Positions 1 to 8,661 of a DNA stretch of 64,000 nt are shown here, one piece after another. The DNA lies in assembly GCA_963663675.1 (NCBI GenBank), contig OY760498.1, forward strand, positions 2,356,001-2,420,000. The letters are read 5' to 3'. The translations under genes and the position numbers were made by a program. Numbering within the stretch: the first letter of the stretch is position 1; each line of letters opens with the position of its first letter. The notes below the pieces were generated by a model that ran no database searches, was not told the DNA's origin, and saw nothing but the letters and a program-made list of their open reading frames with translations. Source of the DNA: CAINVV01 sp963663675. Its GTDB lineage: Bacteria > Bacteroidota > Bacteroidia > Bacteroidales > Prolixibacteraceae.

Positions 1-572
1 CTTCGTTTTCCCATCATCCGTTCTATCAGCAATTTATATTGGAAGTACCTGATAACTGGCTTTGGGAGAAGATGTACAATGTACCGCTGGATGAAATAGA
101 ACAAACTATTGACAACGCCCTGGAAAAGGGTTATACCGTTGGCTGGGCTGCGGATGTCAGCGAGAAAGGTTTTGCAACCTCACAGAAAGGCATTGCCGTT
201 GTTCCGGAAATAGACAAGGAGGATATGAATGATTCTGAGCTTAGAAAATGGGAGAAACTATCTGAATCAGAGAAAGATAAACAACTTTACAAACTGAATA
301 AACCGGGCAAGGAAAAACTTATTACGCAAGAGATCCGCCAGGCAGCCTTCGATTCCCAGGAGACTACAGATGATCATGCCATGCACATTGTAGGTACAGC
401 AAAAGACCAGAATGGCACAAAATATTACAAAATCAAAAATTCGTGGGGGCCTTACAATAGCTATGACGGATATTTCTATGCCTCAATTCCCTACATCAGG
501 TACAAAACAACAGCTATCATGGTAAACAAAAGTGCAGTACCTGGCGAAATCAGAAAAAAACTTAATTTCTGA
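1..572 (+). CDS. C1 family peptidase (bleomycin hydrolase/aminopeptidase C type), 3' part
   Basis: The gene enters from the left edge already open in frame 3, so its N-terminus and catalytic Cys lie outside the window. The visible 190 residues match the C-terminal third of papain-fold bleomycin hydrolase/PepC peptidases: HHPFY and EVPDNW near the edge, a long variable insertion, then the active-site His in DDHAMHIVG and the active-site Asn in KNSWG. These enzymes are thiol aminopeptidases, usually self-compartmentalising hexamers. Translation ends at a TGA. A TTG at position 39 could be taken for a start, but homology clearly continues upstream of it. Whether the protein is cytosolic or exported depends on the missing N-terminus. 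Confidence 0.88.
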   Translation, partial: SFSHHPFYQQFILEVPDNWLWEKMYNVPLDEIEQTIDNALEKGYTVGWAADVSEKGFATSQKGIAVVPEIDKEDMNDSELRKWEKLSESEKDKQLYKLNKPGKEKLITQEIRQAAFDSQETTDDHAMHIVGTAKDQNGTKYYKIKNSWGPYNSYDGYFYASIPYIRYKTTAIMVNKSAVPGEIRKKLNF

Positions 573-619
573 CAAACTATTACGAAGATCTAAATGAATA
601 GAATTTTTTTAGTAAATAT

Positions 620-650
620 TTCGTTCAAAGCAAAATAATAACTATTTTTG
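620..650 (+). promoter_or_regulatory. Bacteroidota-type promoter of rplS
   Basis: TATTTTTG at 643-650 matches the Bacteroidota -7 consensus TAnnTTTG. TTCG at 620-623 sits 19 bp upstream, where the TTTG-like -33 element is expected. Transcription would start near 655, giving a leader of about 80 nt before rplS. Confidence 0.6.
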
Positions 651-735
651 CAGCCGATTTCCGTACGCAATCTCTGGCAGCAAACGACTGGACACTGTTT
701 ACATTGCGTTCGTCAAACTAGTAAATACAATTGTA

Positions 736-1086
736 ATGGATTTAATTAAAATTGCTGAAAATGCGTTTTTAGCAGAACAAAAAGAGTTCCCGGCATTCCA
801 CCCTGGTGATACCATCACAGTAAGGTATAAAATTGTCGAGGGTAACAAAGAGAGGATTCAGAACTACAAAGGTACTGTAATTCAGATAAAAGGAACCGGA
901 ACTACAAAGACTTTTACTGTTCGCAAAATGTCAGGAAACGTTGGTGTTGAGCGTATTTTCCCGATGAGTTCACCATTTATCGACGGTATCGAAATTAACC
1001 GTATGGGTCATGTTCGTCGTGCAAGGTTGTTCTATCTTCGCAGCCTTACAGGTAAGAAAGCCCGTATCAAAGAGAAAAGATTTTAA
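736..1086 (+). CDS. rplS: 50S ribosomal protein L19
   Basis: A 116-residue protein of the normal L19 length, located at the interface of the large and small ribosomal subunits. Family-typical stretches are FHPGDTITVRYKIVEG near residue 20, the middle segment ERIQNYKGTVIQ, and the basic C-terminus (SPFIDGIEI, RRARLFYLR, GKKARIKEKR). It is transcribed alone here, with a good upstream promoter and a strong terminator directly after the stop. The ATG start is the only one compatible with the family. Confidence 0.97.
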   Translation: MDLIKIAENAFLAEQKEFPAFHPGDTITVRYKIVEGNKERIQNYKGTVIQIKGTGTTKTFTVRKMSGNVGVERIFPMSSPFIDGIEINRMGHVRRARLFYLRSLTGKKARIKEKRF

Positions 1087-1101
1087 TCAAAACTGGTTGA
1101 C

Positions 1102-1133
1102 AAAAAAGGTTCTCAAAAAGAACCTTTTTTTTT
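1102..1133 (+). terminator. Rho-independent terminator of rplS
   Basis: An AAGGTTC/GAACCTT stem around a short A-rich loop, flanked by an A run before and nine T after. It starts 15 bp past the rplS stop codon. Confidence 0.85.
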
Positions 1134-1173
1134 GCCTTTGCATTTACAATTCGTTCCTCCGGCAAAATTTTCC

Positions 1174-1181
1174 TAATTTTG
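1174..1181 (+). promoter_or_regulatory. -7 element for the YitT gene
   Basis: TAATTTTG matches TAnnTTTG, with TTCG about 19 bp upstream as a weak -33. The TTG inside this box opens the coding frame and could be mistaken for the start codon. The ATG at 1197 lies just downstream and is the better start. Confidence 0.5.
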
Positions 1182-1196
1182 GGTAAACCATTGGCT

Positions 1197-2117
1197 ATGA
1201 CTCCGACAACCAAACAAAAAATTTATACGACAAGGTGGTTTCTCGACTATGGGATGATCACGATTGGTTCATTTGTCATGGCGGTCGGATATGTATATTT
1301 TATCACACCGCATAAAATTGTTCCGGGTGGAGTATACGGCCTTGGAATCATTGTCCACTATCTTTCAAAAGGGATGGCCTTATGGCCGGATGGTTTCCCC
1401 ATCGGTCTTTTCAACCTGCTGGTAAATATTCCCCTCACCTGGCTTGGCATGAAAATGCTTGGTCCCCGTTTCGGTGTTAAAACAATTTACGGTTTCGTCT
1501 CGTCCTCCGTCTTTATGGACGGAATCACCCTGATGAGGGAGGTTGGAGATGCTCCTCTGGTCCAGGATGTGCTGTTATCCTGCATTTTTGGAGGCGTACT
1601 TACTGGAATAGGACTTGGATTGATATTCAAGTCCAAAGCCACCTCAGGAGGCAGCGATATTTTGGCCATGATTATCACCAAGTATACGCGAATTCCAATT
1701 GGCCAGATGTTGATATGGGTGGATACTGCCATTGTATTTATCGCATTGGCTGCCTTCAAGGACTGGCAGATACCGTTATACAGCATCCTCGTAATTTACA
1801 TCACCGGCCGTGCGGTAGACCTTCTGCTCGACGGCGCCAACTACAACAAGGCGCTGATTATTATATCCGACGAACATGAAAAGATCCGCGAAAAAATCGT
1901 TTTTGACCTGGAACGCGGAGGTACTTACCTGAAAGGTATCGGCATGTTCACAAATGCGGAAAAGAGTGTGATATTTACCGTGGTCAACCGCAGGGAGGTA
2001 GCAATTCTGGAAGAACAGATCGCAGCAATTGATCCGCACGCATTTATTACAATCATGGATGCAAATGAAATTTTGGGAGAAGGTTTCCGATCGCTCAAAC
2101 ACAAGGTTGAAGACTGA
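1197..2117 (+). CDS. YitT family membrane protein (DUF161/DUF2179)
   Basis: About 306 residues with five or more hydrophobic segments in the first 210, then a soluble C-terminal domain of about 80 residues (NKALIIISDEHEKIREKIV, ERGGTYLKGIGMF, VVNRREVAILEE, IDPHAFITIMDANEILGEGF). This matches the YitT arrangement, a membrane half plus a DUF2179 domain with a ferredoxin-like fold. The glycine-rich VPGGVYGLGIIVHYLSKG and FKSKATSGGSDILAMI segments are family hallmarks. The inner-membrane function is unknown; transport is often guessed. Start: I prefer ATG 1197 to an upstream TTG at 1179 that is part of the promoter box. Confidence 0.9.
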   Translation: MTPTTKQKIYTTRWFLDYGMITIGSFVMAVGYVYFITPHKIVPGGVYGLGIIVHYLSKGMALWPDGFPIGLFNLLVNIPLTWLGMKMLGPRFGVKTIYGFVSSSVFMDGITLMREVGDAPLVQDVLLSCIFGGVLTGIGLGLIFKSKATSGGSDILAMIITKYTRIPIGQMLIWVDTAIVFIALAAFKDWQIPLYSILVIYITGRAVDLLLDGANYNKALIIISDEHEKIREKIVFDLERGGTYLKGIGMFTNAEKSVIFTVVNRREVAILEEQIAAIDPHAFITIMDANEILGEGFRSLKHKVED

Positions 2118-2154
2118 AATGTCAAATATTGTGTTACAAATTTAGTTTTAAGTC

Positions 2155-2493
2155 CTAATTTCTGATGTGATGTTGCATATCATCAGGTATCTCAAAAGAT
2201 ATCTCAACCACCCCACTGAAAATACCGTCACAGTACCATGGCGATTGCCTGATTAACTTTTTGATACCCTTTTTTTCAATGGTATAAACATTGGTCTGAG
2301 GCACTTTCAACATGGAAAGTAATTTCGTTCGGGAAGGTTCAGGATGACATTCAATCAAACTTGATCCAATGGAGACTCCGCTGTCGTCATATTTCGAGAA
2401 GGCTTTCTTTGACCTTTCATTCATGTATACAATAACCCCGTCGAGGTCGCATATCGTAATTGCAGCGCCATCCTCATCTAACCAGCTGTTCAT
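2155..2493 (-). CDS. Small stand-alone PAS domain protein
   Basis: A 112-residue single PAS fold: DGAAITICDLDGVIVYMNERSKKAF is the typical beta-strand/helix opening, IGSSLIECHPEPSRTKL the middle helix, and SPWYCDGIFSGVVEISFEIPDD the closing sheet. It has no output domain, signal peptide or membrane segment, so it is a cytosolic sensor or scaffold module. It starts 13 bp after the stop of the GH16-like gene (2507-3955) on the same strand, so the two are probably co-transcribed. Similar short PAS proteins are known as conserved families in anaerobes. The ligand cannot be predicted. Confidence 0.75.
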   Translation of the reverse strand: MNSWLDEDGAAITICDLDGVIVYMNERSKKAFSKYDDSGVSIGSSLIECHPEPSRTKLLSMLKVPQTNVYTIEKKGIKKLIRQSPWYCDGIFSGVVEISFEIPDDMQHHIRN

Positions 2494-2506
2494 TCAGAAA
2501 ATAGAT

Positions 2507-3955
2507 TTATCCTTTGAGTGCAAAGCAACGAATCCAGTCAATTTCAAACTCGTGCGGCAACAATTGTTCATTCACTTTCCCGTGAAGTGAAGTGAGCAAG
2601 TTAAAAAACAATGCTTCACGTATATTGAGGATATTCCGGTAAACTTCGTGGCCATTTATTTTCCATACAAGCTGATTTCCAAATAACTCAAGTCTAAAAA
2701 TATGGAAGTGATTGTCTTTCAGTCCACTAATGTTCAGGTATTTATTGGAAGCAGCACCATGCTTTTCGAAGATACCCATCCCAACGCCATTTTTATTGCT
2801 CCGAAAGAGATCAATCTGCGGAAAAGGTCTCTCTCCGGTTAAAGAAAAAGCAGAAACGATGGTTGCATCTCTTCTGAACCTAACTTTTGCCTCAACAACA
2901 CCCTCTTTCATCCTGAAATAATCTGCTGTATTCAAAATGGAGGAAGTATAGTCATGCTCTTTGGGAATTAATCCAACAGAGGGATTCCAGACCTTGCCTG
3001 TAACTTTCTCCTTTTTAGCAAGTAATGAAAGTGTATTATTCCTGATCTGAATATTCTTAACACCATGGAACGACTGCATTTCACCTTCCTGTGAAAAACT
3101 TGACCCAGACAATTTGAAACCCCACCAATTTTCGGGCTGCCATCTCTGAGTATTCAACTCCTTTTCTGTGAAATTTTCGTCCAGAACAATATCCCATTTA
3201 TCAAAAAATTCAAGAGCTTTGATCTTTTTCAGCTTTCTGTATTCAGCCATGAATTTACTCTTGTCCAATTCATTGAACTGCTGCATTATCCGATAATCAT
3301 CACTCTTAAAAAACCTTTTCTTGTCTTTTAGATAGGCTACCTTCTTGAGGAAATCTGATTCATTGATTATTCCATTCAATTCCTCAAACCGCTGCAAGTC
3401 CCTCGATCCGGATGCTTTTTCGTAATTTATATAACGTTCAGAATGCTTGAATCTATTCCAAAACCTGATATCGTCACTTTTCCCCAGTCGAATAAACTCT
3501 TCATAATCAGCATAATCCTGACCATTACGAAATTCTTTTTCGTTCTGGCCGGCTTTTCGTTTTTTGAATTCCTGGGAATCTGTTTTTTTATGAAGGTCAT
3601 TGTATCTTTTCAGATCGGATCCTTCCGCAATCCTGTTATAACGCTTCAGGTTGTCTGATGCCGCAACCTTCAGATAATTTTTTATCAAACCGGATCTTGA
3701 AAGTTCCTTGTGCTCAGAAATTAACCTCTGTTGTTTACTTCCTTCGTAACGAAGATTTTCGATCTCCCGCTTTTTTTGCTGGAAGGAATCCGAGTCTATG
3801 AGGTCTTTCAATTCCTCATATTGTTTCAACTCATCTGATCTTTCCATCTGAAGCAGGTCGTCCCGCATTTTGATCAGGTTTTCCCATTTTGCGTCCAGTT
3901 GATCTGCGGTTGAAATCAGTCCTAAATTGTATTTTAGACGAAAAGTGATAGACAT
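2507..3955 (-). CDS. Helical-repeat protein with degenerate GH16/laminarinase-like C-terminal domain
   Basis: 482 residues, no signal peptide and no transmembrane segment, so probably cytosolic. Residues 20-255 are highly charged and repetitive, with a unit of roughly 20-30 residues following S-D-x-L-K-x-Y-x-x-L ... S-x-x-F-x-x-K (for example SDELKQYEELKDLIDSDSF, GSDLKRYNDLHKKTDSQEF, SRDLQRFEELNGIINESDF). Residues 260-482 resemble the concanavalin-like jelly roll of family 16 glycoside hydrolases (DENFTEKELNTQRW, GVVEAKVRFRR, INGHEVYRN, FEIDWIRCF). The catalytic E-x-D-x-x-E motif is replaced by QIDLFR, so both catalytic glutamates are missing. The domain is therefore likely a binding module rather than an enzyme. 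It probably shares an operon with the downstream PAS protein and is divergent from the methyltransferase gene. Function unknown. Confidence 0.75.
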   Translation of the reverse strand: MSITFRLKYNLGLISTADQLDAKWENLIKMRDDLLQMERSDELKQYEELKDLIDSDSFQQKKREIENLRYEGSKQQRLISEHKELSRSGLIKNYLKVAASDNLKRYNRIAEGSDLKRYNDLHKKTDSQEFKKRKAGQNEKEFRNGQDYADYEEFIRLGKSDDIRFWNRFKHSERYINYEKASGSRDLQRFEELNGIINESDFLKKVAYLKDKKRFFKSDDYRIMQQFNELDKSKFMAEYRKLKKIKALEFFDKWDIVLDENFTEKELNTQRWQPENWWGFKLSGSSFSQEGEMQSFHGVKNIQIRNNTLSLLAKKEKVTGKVWNPSVGLIPKEHDYTSSILNTADYFRMKEGVVEAKVRFRRDATIVSAFSLTGERPFPQIDLFRSNKNGVGMGIFEKHGAASNKYLNISGLKDNHFHIFRLELFGNQLVWKINGHEVYRNILNIREALFFNLLTSLHGKVNEQLLPHEFEIDWIRCFALKG

Positions 3956-3977
3956 GGTGGTTGAATTAGTTAGAGAA

Positions 3978-4015
3978 CAAATTTAAAATAATCCTGATAA
4001 AATTGGTTAATTTTG
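3978..4015. promoter_or_regulatory. Divergent promoter pair between the GH16-like gene and the RNA methyltransferase gene
   Basis: Two -7 boxes face away from each other. CAAATTTA at 3978-3985 (TAAATTTG on the minus strand) serves the gene ending at 3955, and TAATTTTG at 4008-4015 on the plus strand serves the gene starting at 4031. Both fit TAnnTTTG; the -33 elements are poor. Confidence 0.5.
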
Positions 4016-4030
4016 ACAAAAAGAGTTTAA

Positions 4031-5443
4031 ATGATCCAACTTCCTGAACCTTTTAAAATAAGGATGAAAATGATTTTGGGGCCGGAATACCCGGCATTCA
4101 GTCAATCACTCTCTTCTGCAGTCAGTCATTCTATACGGATCAACCCGAAGAAGATCAGGAAACCAGAGCCTCATATTTCAATAAGCCATTGTTCTACTGG
4201 ATTATACCTCCATAAACGACCGATATATACGCTCGATCCTCTTTTTCACTCAGGGGCATATTATGTCCAGGAATCGAGCTCCATGTTTCTTGAACAATTC
4301 ATCTTATTGCGCAACAAGAAAAATTTAAAAGTACTGGATTTATGTGCAGCACCCGGTGGCAAATCCACCCATTTATCTTCGCTGCTTTCCGATGACAGCC
4401 TGTTGGTCAGTAACGAAGTAATCCATTCCAGGGGACAGATTTTATCGGAGAATCTCAAAAAATGGGGAAATCCGAATGTAGTAGTAACTTCCAACGATCC
4501 CAAAGACTTTTCGCGCTTACCCGGTTTTTTTGATGTCATCGTAGTCGATGCACCCTGTTCCGGGGAGGGACTTTTTCGCCGGGACGCTTCAGCCATGGAT
4601 GAGTGGTCAGAATCAAACGCGAGCCATTGCGCCCTTCGCCAGAAAAGAATACTGGCAGATGTATGGCCGGCTCTTGCTGAAGGCGGTATGCTCATTTATA
4701 GCACCTGCACTTACAATCCTGAAGAAAACGAGGAAAATATTGCATGGCTTTCCAACTTTGCACAAGTAGAAGCCATTTCACTTCATCTGCCGGAAGCCTG
4801 GGGCATCAGAACAATAGATGCTGGTAAAATTCCGGGATTCCGTTTTTATCCACACAAAGTCAGGGGTGAAGGTTTTTTCATAGCTGCGGTACAAAAAAAT
4901 GAAACCGTGACTGGCAAATTGAATGCCAGGAATAAAGCCTCACTGGCCGTTGCAGGCAAATCTGAAATGACTATTCTGGGCGACCTGCTAAAAAACCAGC
5001 CTCTTACCCTGTTGAAGTTTGAAGAAAGCCTGCTGGCTATGCCGACCTCACTGATTTCAGCATTTGAACAGATAAAGTCCAACCTTCGGATCATTCACGC
5101 GGGGGTCAGGATTGGGGAAATTGTCAGGGATAACCTGAATCCGGCACATGAACTGGCTGTCTCCCCTATTTACAATAAATCACATTTTCCACAGGTGCAG
5201 CTAACTCTTGAACAAGCACTCTCGTACCTCAAAAAAGAAGATTTCCAGTTAACCTTTCAGGAAAAAGGATGGAATCTGCTGACATACAACGGTCATTCGA
5301 TCGGTTGGGCTAAAAATATTGGCAACCGTTTCAACAACAGTTATCCCAAAGAATGGCGCATCAGAATGTCAACAACTGATTTTACCGGTAACCGGTTGCT
5401 GGAGGAAGCAGGAAAATTCCCGTTTGAGACAAAAAACAAGTGA
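4031..5443 (+). CDS. RNA cytosine-C5 methyltransferase, NOL1/NOP2/Sun (RsmF-like)
   Basis: A 470-residue SAM-dependent m5C methyltransferase. After a PUA-like/RNA-recognition N-terminus (SIRINPKK, SGAYYVQESSSMF) the Rossmann core shows motif I VLDLCAAPGGKST (about residue 100), motif IV DAPCSGEGLFRRD with its Cys near 175, and motif VI YSTCTYNPEENE with the catalytic Cys near 220. The C-terminal 170 residues carry the RsmF-type extension. By family it methylates cytosine in 16S rRNA or tRNA. The ATG at 4031 follows a promoter box by only 16 bp, so the leader is short. It is divergent from the GH16-like gene and converges on nspC across a repeat-rich spacer. Confidence 0.92.
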   Translation: MIQLPEPFKIRMKMILGPEYPAFSQSLSSAVSHSIRINPKKIRKPEPHISISHCSTGLYLHKRPIYTLDPLFHSGAYYVQESSSMFLEQFILLRNKKNLKVLDLCAAPGGKSTHLSSLLSDDSLLVSNEVIHSRGQILSENLKKWGNPNVVVTSNDPKDFSRLPGFFDVIVVDAPCSGEGLFRRDASAMDEWSESNASHCALRQKRILADVWPALAEGGMLIYSTCTYNPEENEENIAWLSNFAQVEAISLHLPEAWGIRTIDAGKIPGFRFYPHKVRGEGFFIAAVQKNETVTGKLNARNKASLAVAGKSEMTILGDLLKNQPLTLLKFEESLLAMPTSLISAFEQIKSNLRIIHAGVRIGEIVRDNLNPAHELAVSPIYNKSHFPQVQLTLEQALSYLKKEDFQLTFQEKGWNLLTYNGHSIGWAKNIGNRFNNSYPKEWRIRMSTTDFTGNRLLEEAGKFPFETKNK

Positions 5444-5609
5444 GTTATGAATTATGAGTTATAAATTATAACTATCTTAATATGTGATACTTAGAATTTA
5501 GCCCGACATTTTTCCCATTCCTGGTCCCAAAGTCATTCAGTCATAAAGTCATACAATCTCACAGTCCCCAAGTCTCCAAGTCATAACTCATAAGTCATAA
5601 TTCATAACT
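5442..5609. repeat. Degenerate 7-8 bp repeats (GAGTTAT and AGTCATAA families) in a convergent spacer
   Basis: The spacer between the methyltransferase gene and nspC begins at 5442 with tandem GAGTTATGAATTATGAGTTA-type units. From 5531 it continues with a run of AGTC-headed units (AGTCATTC, AGTCATAA, AGTCTCCA, AGTCATAA) and ends with CATAACTCATAAGTCATAA. Related GAGTTAT arrays recur at 20094, 40704 and 62030. I see no coding potential here. Confidence 0.7.
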
Positions 5610-5614
5610 GTGCC

Positions 5615-6760
5615 TCAGTCCATCCGCTCTTTGTAGTCCTGAAAAGTAAATTCCCTCAACAGCTTAAAACCTATCTCTTCATTCCAGATACCGATTGAAG
5701 GATGAGCTACTCCGTTGAAAGAGGTAGTTTTAACAATGGTGTAATGTATCATATCCTCGAAAAGAATGAGATCTCCCGGCTTCAGGGGCTCATCAAACGA
5801 CCAGAATCCCATGTAATCACCTGCCAGGCAAGAATTTCCACCCATTCTGTATGCATGCTTTCCGGCAATAATATCCTGGCTGGCTCCTCTTATCCTCGGT
5901 TGATAAGGCATTTCCAGGCAATCGGGCATATGGGCTGTAAATGACACATTCAGAATGGCAGTTTTTATGCCTTTGTTCTCCACTACATCTACAACAGTTG
6001 ATAATAGAAATCCGGTTTCCCAGGCAAAAGCGCTTCCCGGTTCCAGGATGACCGTAAGATTTTTCCACCTTGATTTGAAATCTTTCAATACACTGATTAG
6101 ATGGTCGGTGTTGTAATCATTCCTTGTCATCAGGTGACCACCGCCAAAATTTACCCACCTGAGTTTTCCAAGAAACCGGCCAAACCGGTTCTCAAATGCT
6201 TCGAGGGTTTTTTCCAGGTCATAAGAGGAGGATTCACACAAGGTATGAAAATGAAATCCATCGATACCTTCCGGAAGCACATTTCCAAGCTGGTCGGCTG
6301 TTATTCCAAGCCTGGTACCTGCTGCACAGGGATTGTACAACTCTGTCTTCACTTCGGAATATTCAGGATTTACCCTGATACCTGCAGAGATTGGTCGCCC
6401 GATAGAATTGATTCTTTCCTTGAATTTTTCGAACTGAGCCAATGAATTGAATGTAATGTGTGATGAACAATCCAAAACTGTCTGAAAATCTGAATCTGTA
6501 AAAGCCGGCGAATAGGTATGCGCCAGCGTTTTCATCTCTTCATAAGCTAGCCTTGCTTCATTGGCGCCACTGGCCGTTGCGCCAGAAATATATTCCCGCA
6601 CTATCGGAAAAACCTTCCAAAGCGAGAAGCCCTTGAAAGCAAGAATTATTTCGACTCCGGCCTCCTGACTTACCGACCTGATTTTTTCAAGGTTTTTCCG
6701 CAGCAGTGCTTCTTCGATTACGTAACAGGGACTGGGTATGTGGTTGAGATCTATTGCCAT
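5615..6760 (-). CDS. nspC: Carboxynorspermidine decarboxylase
   Basis: A 381-residue PLP-dependent fold III decarboxylase (alanine racemase/ornithine decarboxylase-like) that converts carboxynorspermidine or carboxyspermidine to norspermidine/spermidine, the last step of the alternative polyamine route of Bacteroidota and Vibrio. Visible hallmarks are the PLP lysine in ILAFKGF (residue 43), GFHFHTLCESS, the phosphate-binding NFGGGHL, LEPGSAFAWETGF, and the second active-site cysteine region GGNSCLAGDYMG, followed by FEDMIHYTIVKTTSFNG. The partner dehydrogenase is not in this window. The start is the ATG at 6760. A TATCTTTG -7-like box on the minus strand (6874-6881) suggests a leader of about 110 nt. 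Confidence 0.95.
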   Translation of the reverse strand: MAIDLNHIPSPCYVIEEALLRKNLEKIRSVSQEAGVEIILAFKGFSLWKVFPIVREYISGATASGANEARLAYEEMKTLAHTYSPAFTDSDFQTVLDCSSHITFNSLAQFEKFKERINSIGRPISAGIRVNPEYSEVKTELYNPCAAGTRLGITADQLGNVLPEGIDGFHFHTLCESSSYDLEKTLEAFENRFGRFLGKLRWVNFGGGHLMTRNDYNTDHLISVLKDFKSRWKNLTVILEPGSAFAWETGFLLSTVVDVVENKGIKTAILNVSFTAHMPDCLEMPYQPRIRGASQDIIAGKHAYRMGGNSCLAGDYMGFWSFDEPLKPGDLILFEDMIHYTIVKTTSFNGVAHPSIGIWNEEIGFKLLREFTFQDYKERMD

Positions 6761-7116
6761 GTCTGGTTAGAAAAATTTTTAATTTGCAAATGGCCTGAAT
6801 TGAGTCCATAACAGTTCATGTTTTTGAACAATCTTAAACTCAAAATTATAAGCCCGGATAGAGAACACCTCTGCAAAGATAAAACTTCTTGACCAAAACA
6901 GCTTATCAACCAGCCATGTACTTCGACGCAGTCATTCACTGTTATTCCACAATTCAGAAAACTGAATGTTTTGCCCAAATAGCTTTACTACACCGACATT
7001 AGAGGGAACGACCTGAAATTTACCCGGAGTTTGAAATTAATGACTCTGGCGGTGTTGAAAAGCCCAAACACCGTTAGAATTTTTAATTTTCAGAAACCTA
7101 TAGCGAGCACAATCAT
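6761..7116. other. Intergenic region upstream of nspC
   Basis: 356 bp without a credible gene; the open frames here have no family signature. It contains a TAnnTTTG-type box on the minus strand (6874-6881) for nspC and an imperfect hairpin CGGTGTT/AACACCG at 7050-7073. That hairpin may mark the end of the recF-DUF721 transcript, though it lacks a U-tract on the minus strand. Confidence 0.4.
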
Positions 7117-7407
7117 TCACTTCAGTACAATTGCCTTAACAACCACCCTGCCGGCATGCTCATTGACTGCACGAATGATATCATTTCGCATCATGAAAAG
7201 CTCATTTCTCACAATGGATGAGTTTAGATGCACATACAGGGTTTCTTTCTGAATATAAATGTTGGTTGTAGTCCGGGCAATGGGCTTTCCGATGATGGAT
7301 TCCCATGAGCTCACCACATCAACCTCAGCCAATTTCCGGTCAAACTTCGACTCTTTCAGGAAACTTCTAATGGCACTTCCAAGTGAATGAATCTCACTTC
7401 TTCTCAT
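7117..7407 (-). CDS. DUF721 (DciA-like) domain protein
   Basis: A 96-residue protein covering the whole DUF721 domain: an N-terminal helix with LGSAIRSFLKES, the conserved WESIIGKPIARTT, a beta segment LYVHLNSSIVRNEL and the final IIRAVNEHAG. DUF721 includes DciA, the ancestral loader/partner of the replicative helicase DnaB, and short versions next to recF are common in Bacteroidota. Its start overlaps the recF stop by 14 bp, indicating translational coupling and a shared role in replication or repair. Confidence 0.88.
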   Translation of the reverse strand: MRRSEIHSLGSAIRSFLKESKFDRKLAEVDVVSSWESIIGKPIARTTTNIYIQKETLYVHLNSSIVRNELFMMRNDIIRAVNEHAGRVVVKAIVLK

Positions 7408-8521
7408 CTTTTTCGATTATGTTGTTGATGGCACCTTTCTCCACGAGGAATATCCGGAAATCTTCTCCGCCAGCTTCCCGTAAAATGCCGTCCAGGTGCT
7501 CGCGGTTGGTGTCCGTGATAAATATCTGTCCGAAATGATCGTCTGAAACAAGTTTGACTATCTCCTCCACCCTGCTGCTGTCAAGTTTATCGAAAATATC
7601 ATCCAGCAACAGAATTGGTTTTATATTGTTAATAGAGCGAATAAAATCAAACTGGGCAAATTTCAGCGCGATGAGGTAGGTTTTATTTTGCCCCTGAGAA
7701 CCCAGCCGTTTGATCGGATAACCTTCAAGTTTCAGTTCAAGGTCATCCTTGTGAATTCCCTTGGTAGTAAACTGCAGAAGACGATCCCTGTGAAAGGATT
7801 CCACCAGTAACTGGTCAAAATTTTGGTCATTAAGCTGAGAACTATATTCAAGGGATACAATTTCTTTACCACCAGATATCAGGGTATAATATTTTTGAAA
7901 AACCGGAAGGAGTTCCTCCAGGAAACGCCCTCGCTTAACGTGAATCTTTTGCCCCAGCTGGACCAGTTGTTCGTCCCAGACCGCGAAGATGTCCGGGTCA
8001 ATTCCAGACTGTCCGGCGTATTCCTTCAAAAGTACATTCCGTTGCTGAAGGACCCTGTTGTATCTTAACAGCCATTCCAGGTAAGTGCGGTCATACTGAG
8101 AGATAACACTGTCCATGAACCGCCTGCGCTCCTCACTCCCACCTTGTATCAAAACAGAATCTGCCGGTGAAATCATCACAAGTGGAAGCAACCCGATATG
8201 ATCAGAAAAACGCTCATACTCTTTTTTGTTCCGCCTGATCTTTTTTTTCAGGCCATTTTTGAATCCACAATGAATCTCCTCAAGGTAGCTGTTCAAATCA
8301 TATTTACCCTGAAGAGCAAAATAATCTTCTCCGTGACGGACATTCTGTGAATCAGGGTTATTGAAATAACTTTTACAGGAGGAAAGGTAATAGATCGCGT
8401 CTAGAAGGTTGGTCTTGCCAACTCCGTTGTTGCCAATAAAGCAGTTAAGTTTCCTTGAGAAAGTCAGGTAGGCCTCTCCAAGGTTCTTATAGTTTAATAC
8501 AGAAAGCTCGCTGATAAACAT
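7394..8521 (-). CDS. recF: DNA replication and repair protein RecF
   Basis: A 375-residue SMC/ABC-type ATPase of the usual RecF length. The Walker A is GNNGVGKTNLLDAIYY (about residues 29-44), the signature region is KRLGSQGQNKTYLIALKFAQ (about residue 290), and the Walker B with D-loop is ILLLDDIFDKLDSSR (about 325). RecF with RecO and RecR loads RecA at single-strand gaps. It is the first gene of a two-gene unit with DUF721. A TAGATTTG -7-like box lies on the minus strand just upstream (8540-8547). Confidence 0.96.
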   Translation of the reverse strand: MFISELSVLNYKNLGEAYLTFSRKLNCFIGNNGVGKTNLLDAIYYLSSCKSYFNNPDSQNVRHGEDYFALQGKYDLNSYLEEIHCGFKNGLKKKIRRNKKEYERFSDHIGLLPLVMISPADSVLIQGGSEERRRFMDSVISQYDRTYLEWLLRYNRVLQQRNVLLKEYAGQSGIDPDIFAVWDEQLVQLGQKIHVKRGRFLEELLPVFQKYYTLISGGKEIVSLEYSSQLNDQNFDQLLVESFHRDRLLQFTTKGIHKDDLELKLEGYPIKRLGSQGQNKTYLIALKFAQFDFIRSINNIKPILLLDDIFDKLDSSRVEEIVKLVSDDHFGQIFITDTNREHLDGILREAGGEDFRIFLVEKGAINNIIEKDEKK

Positions 8522-8661
8522 CCTACTTCATTTATCATGCAAATCTAAGCCTTTTTTGGCAAGTTTTGCCGCGAGTTTGAGACCAAAATTGGAAATTAAA
8601 AGTTTAACGATTCTCAAAATGACTGAAAACCACAAATAACATTTGCATATTTTCCAATTTG

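Noticed and set aside
5531..5609. AGTC-headed repeats as a CRISPR array
   Set aside because: Units are only 7-9 bp, degenerate and without spacers or cas genes.
6751..6978. 75-codon minus-strand frame upstream of nspC
   Set aside because: Overlaps the nspC start, contains the probable promoter box and shows no family features.
7050..7073. Hairpin CGGTGTT/AACACCG as a terminator
   Set aside because: No U tract on the minus strand where it would be needed; left as a possible weak structure.
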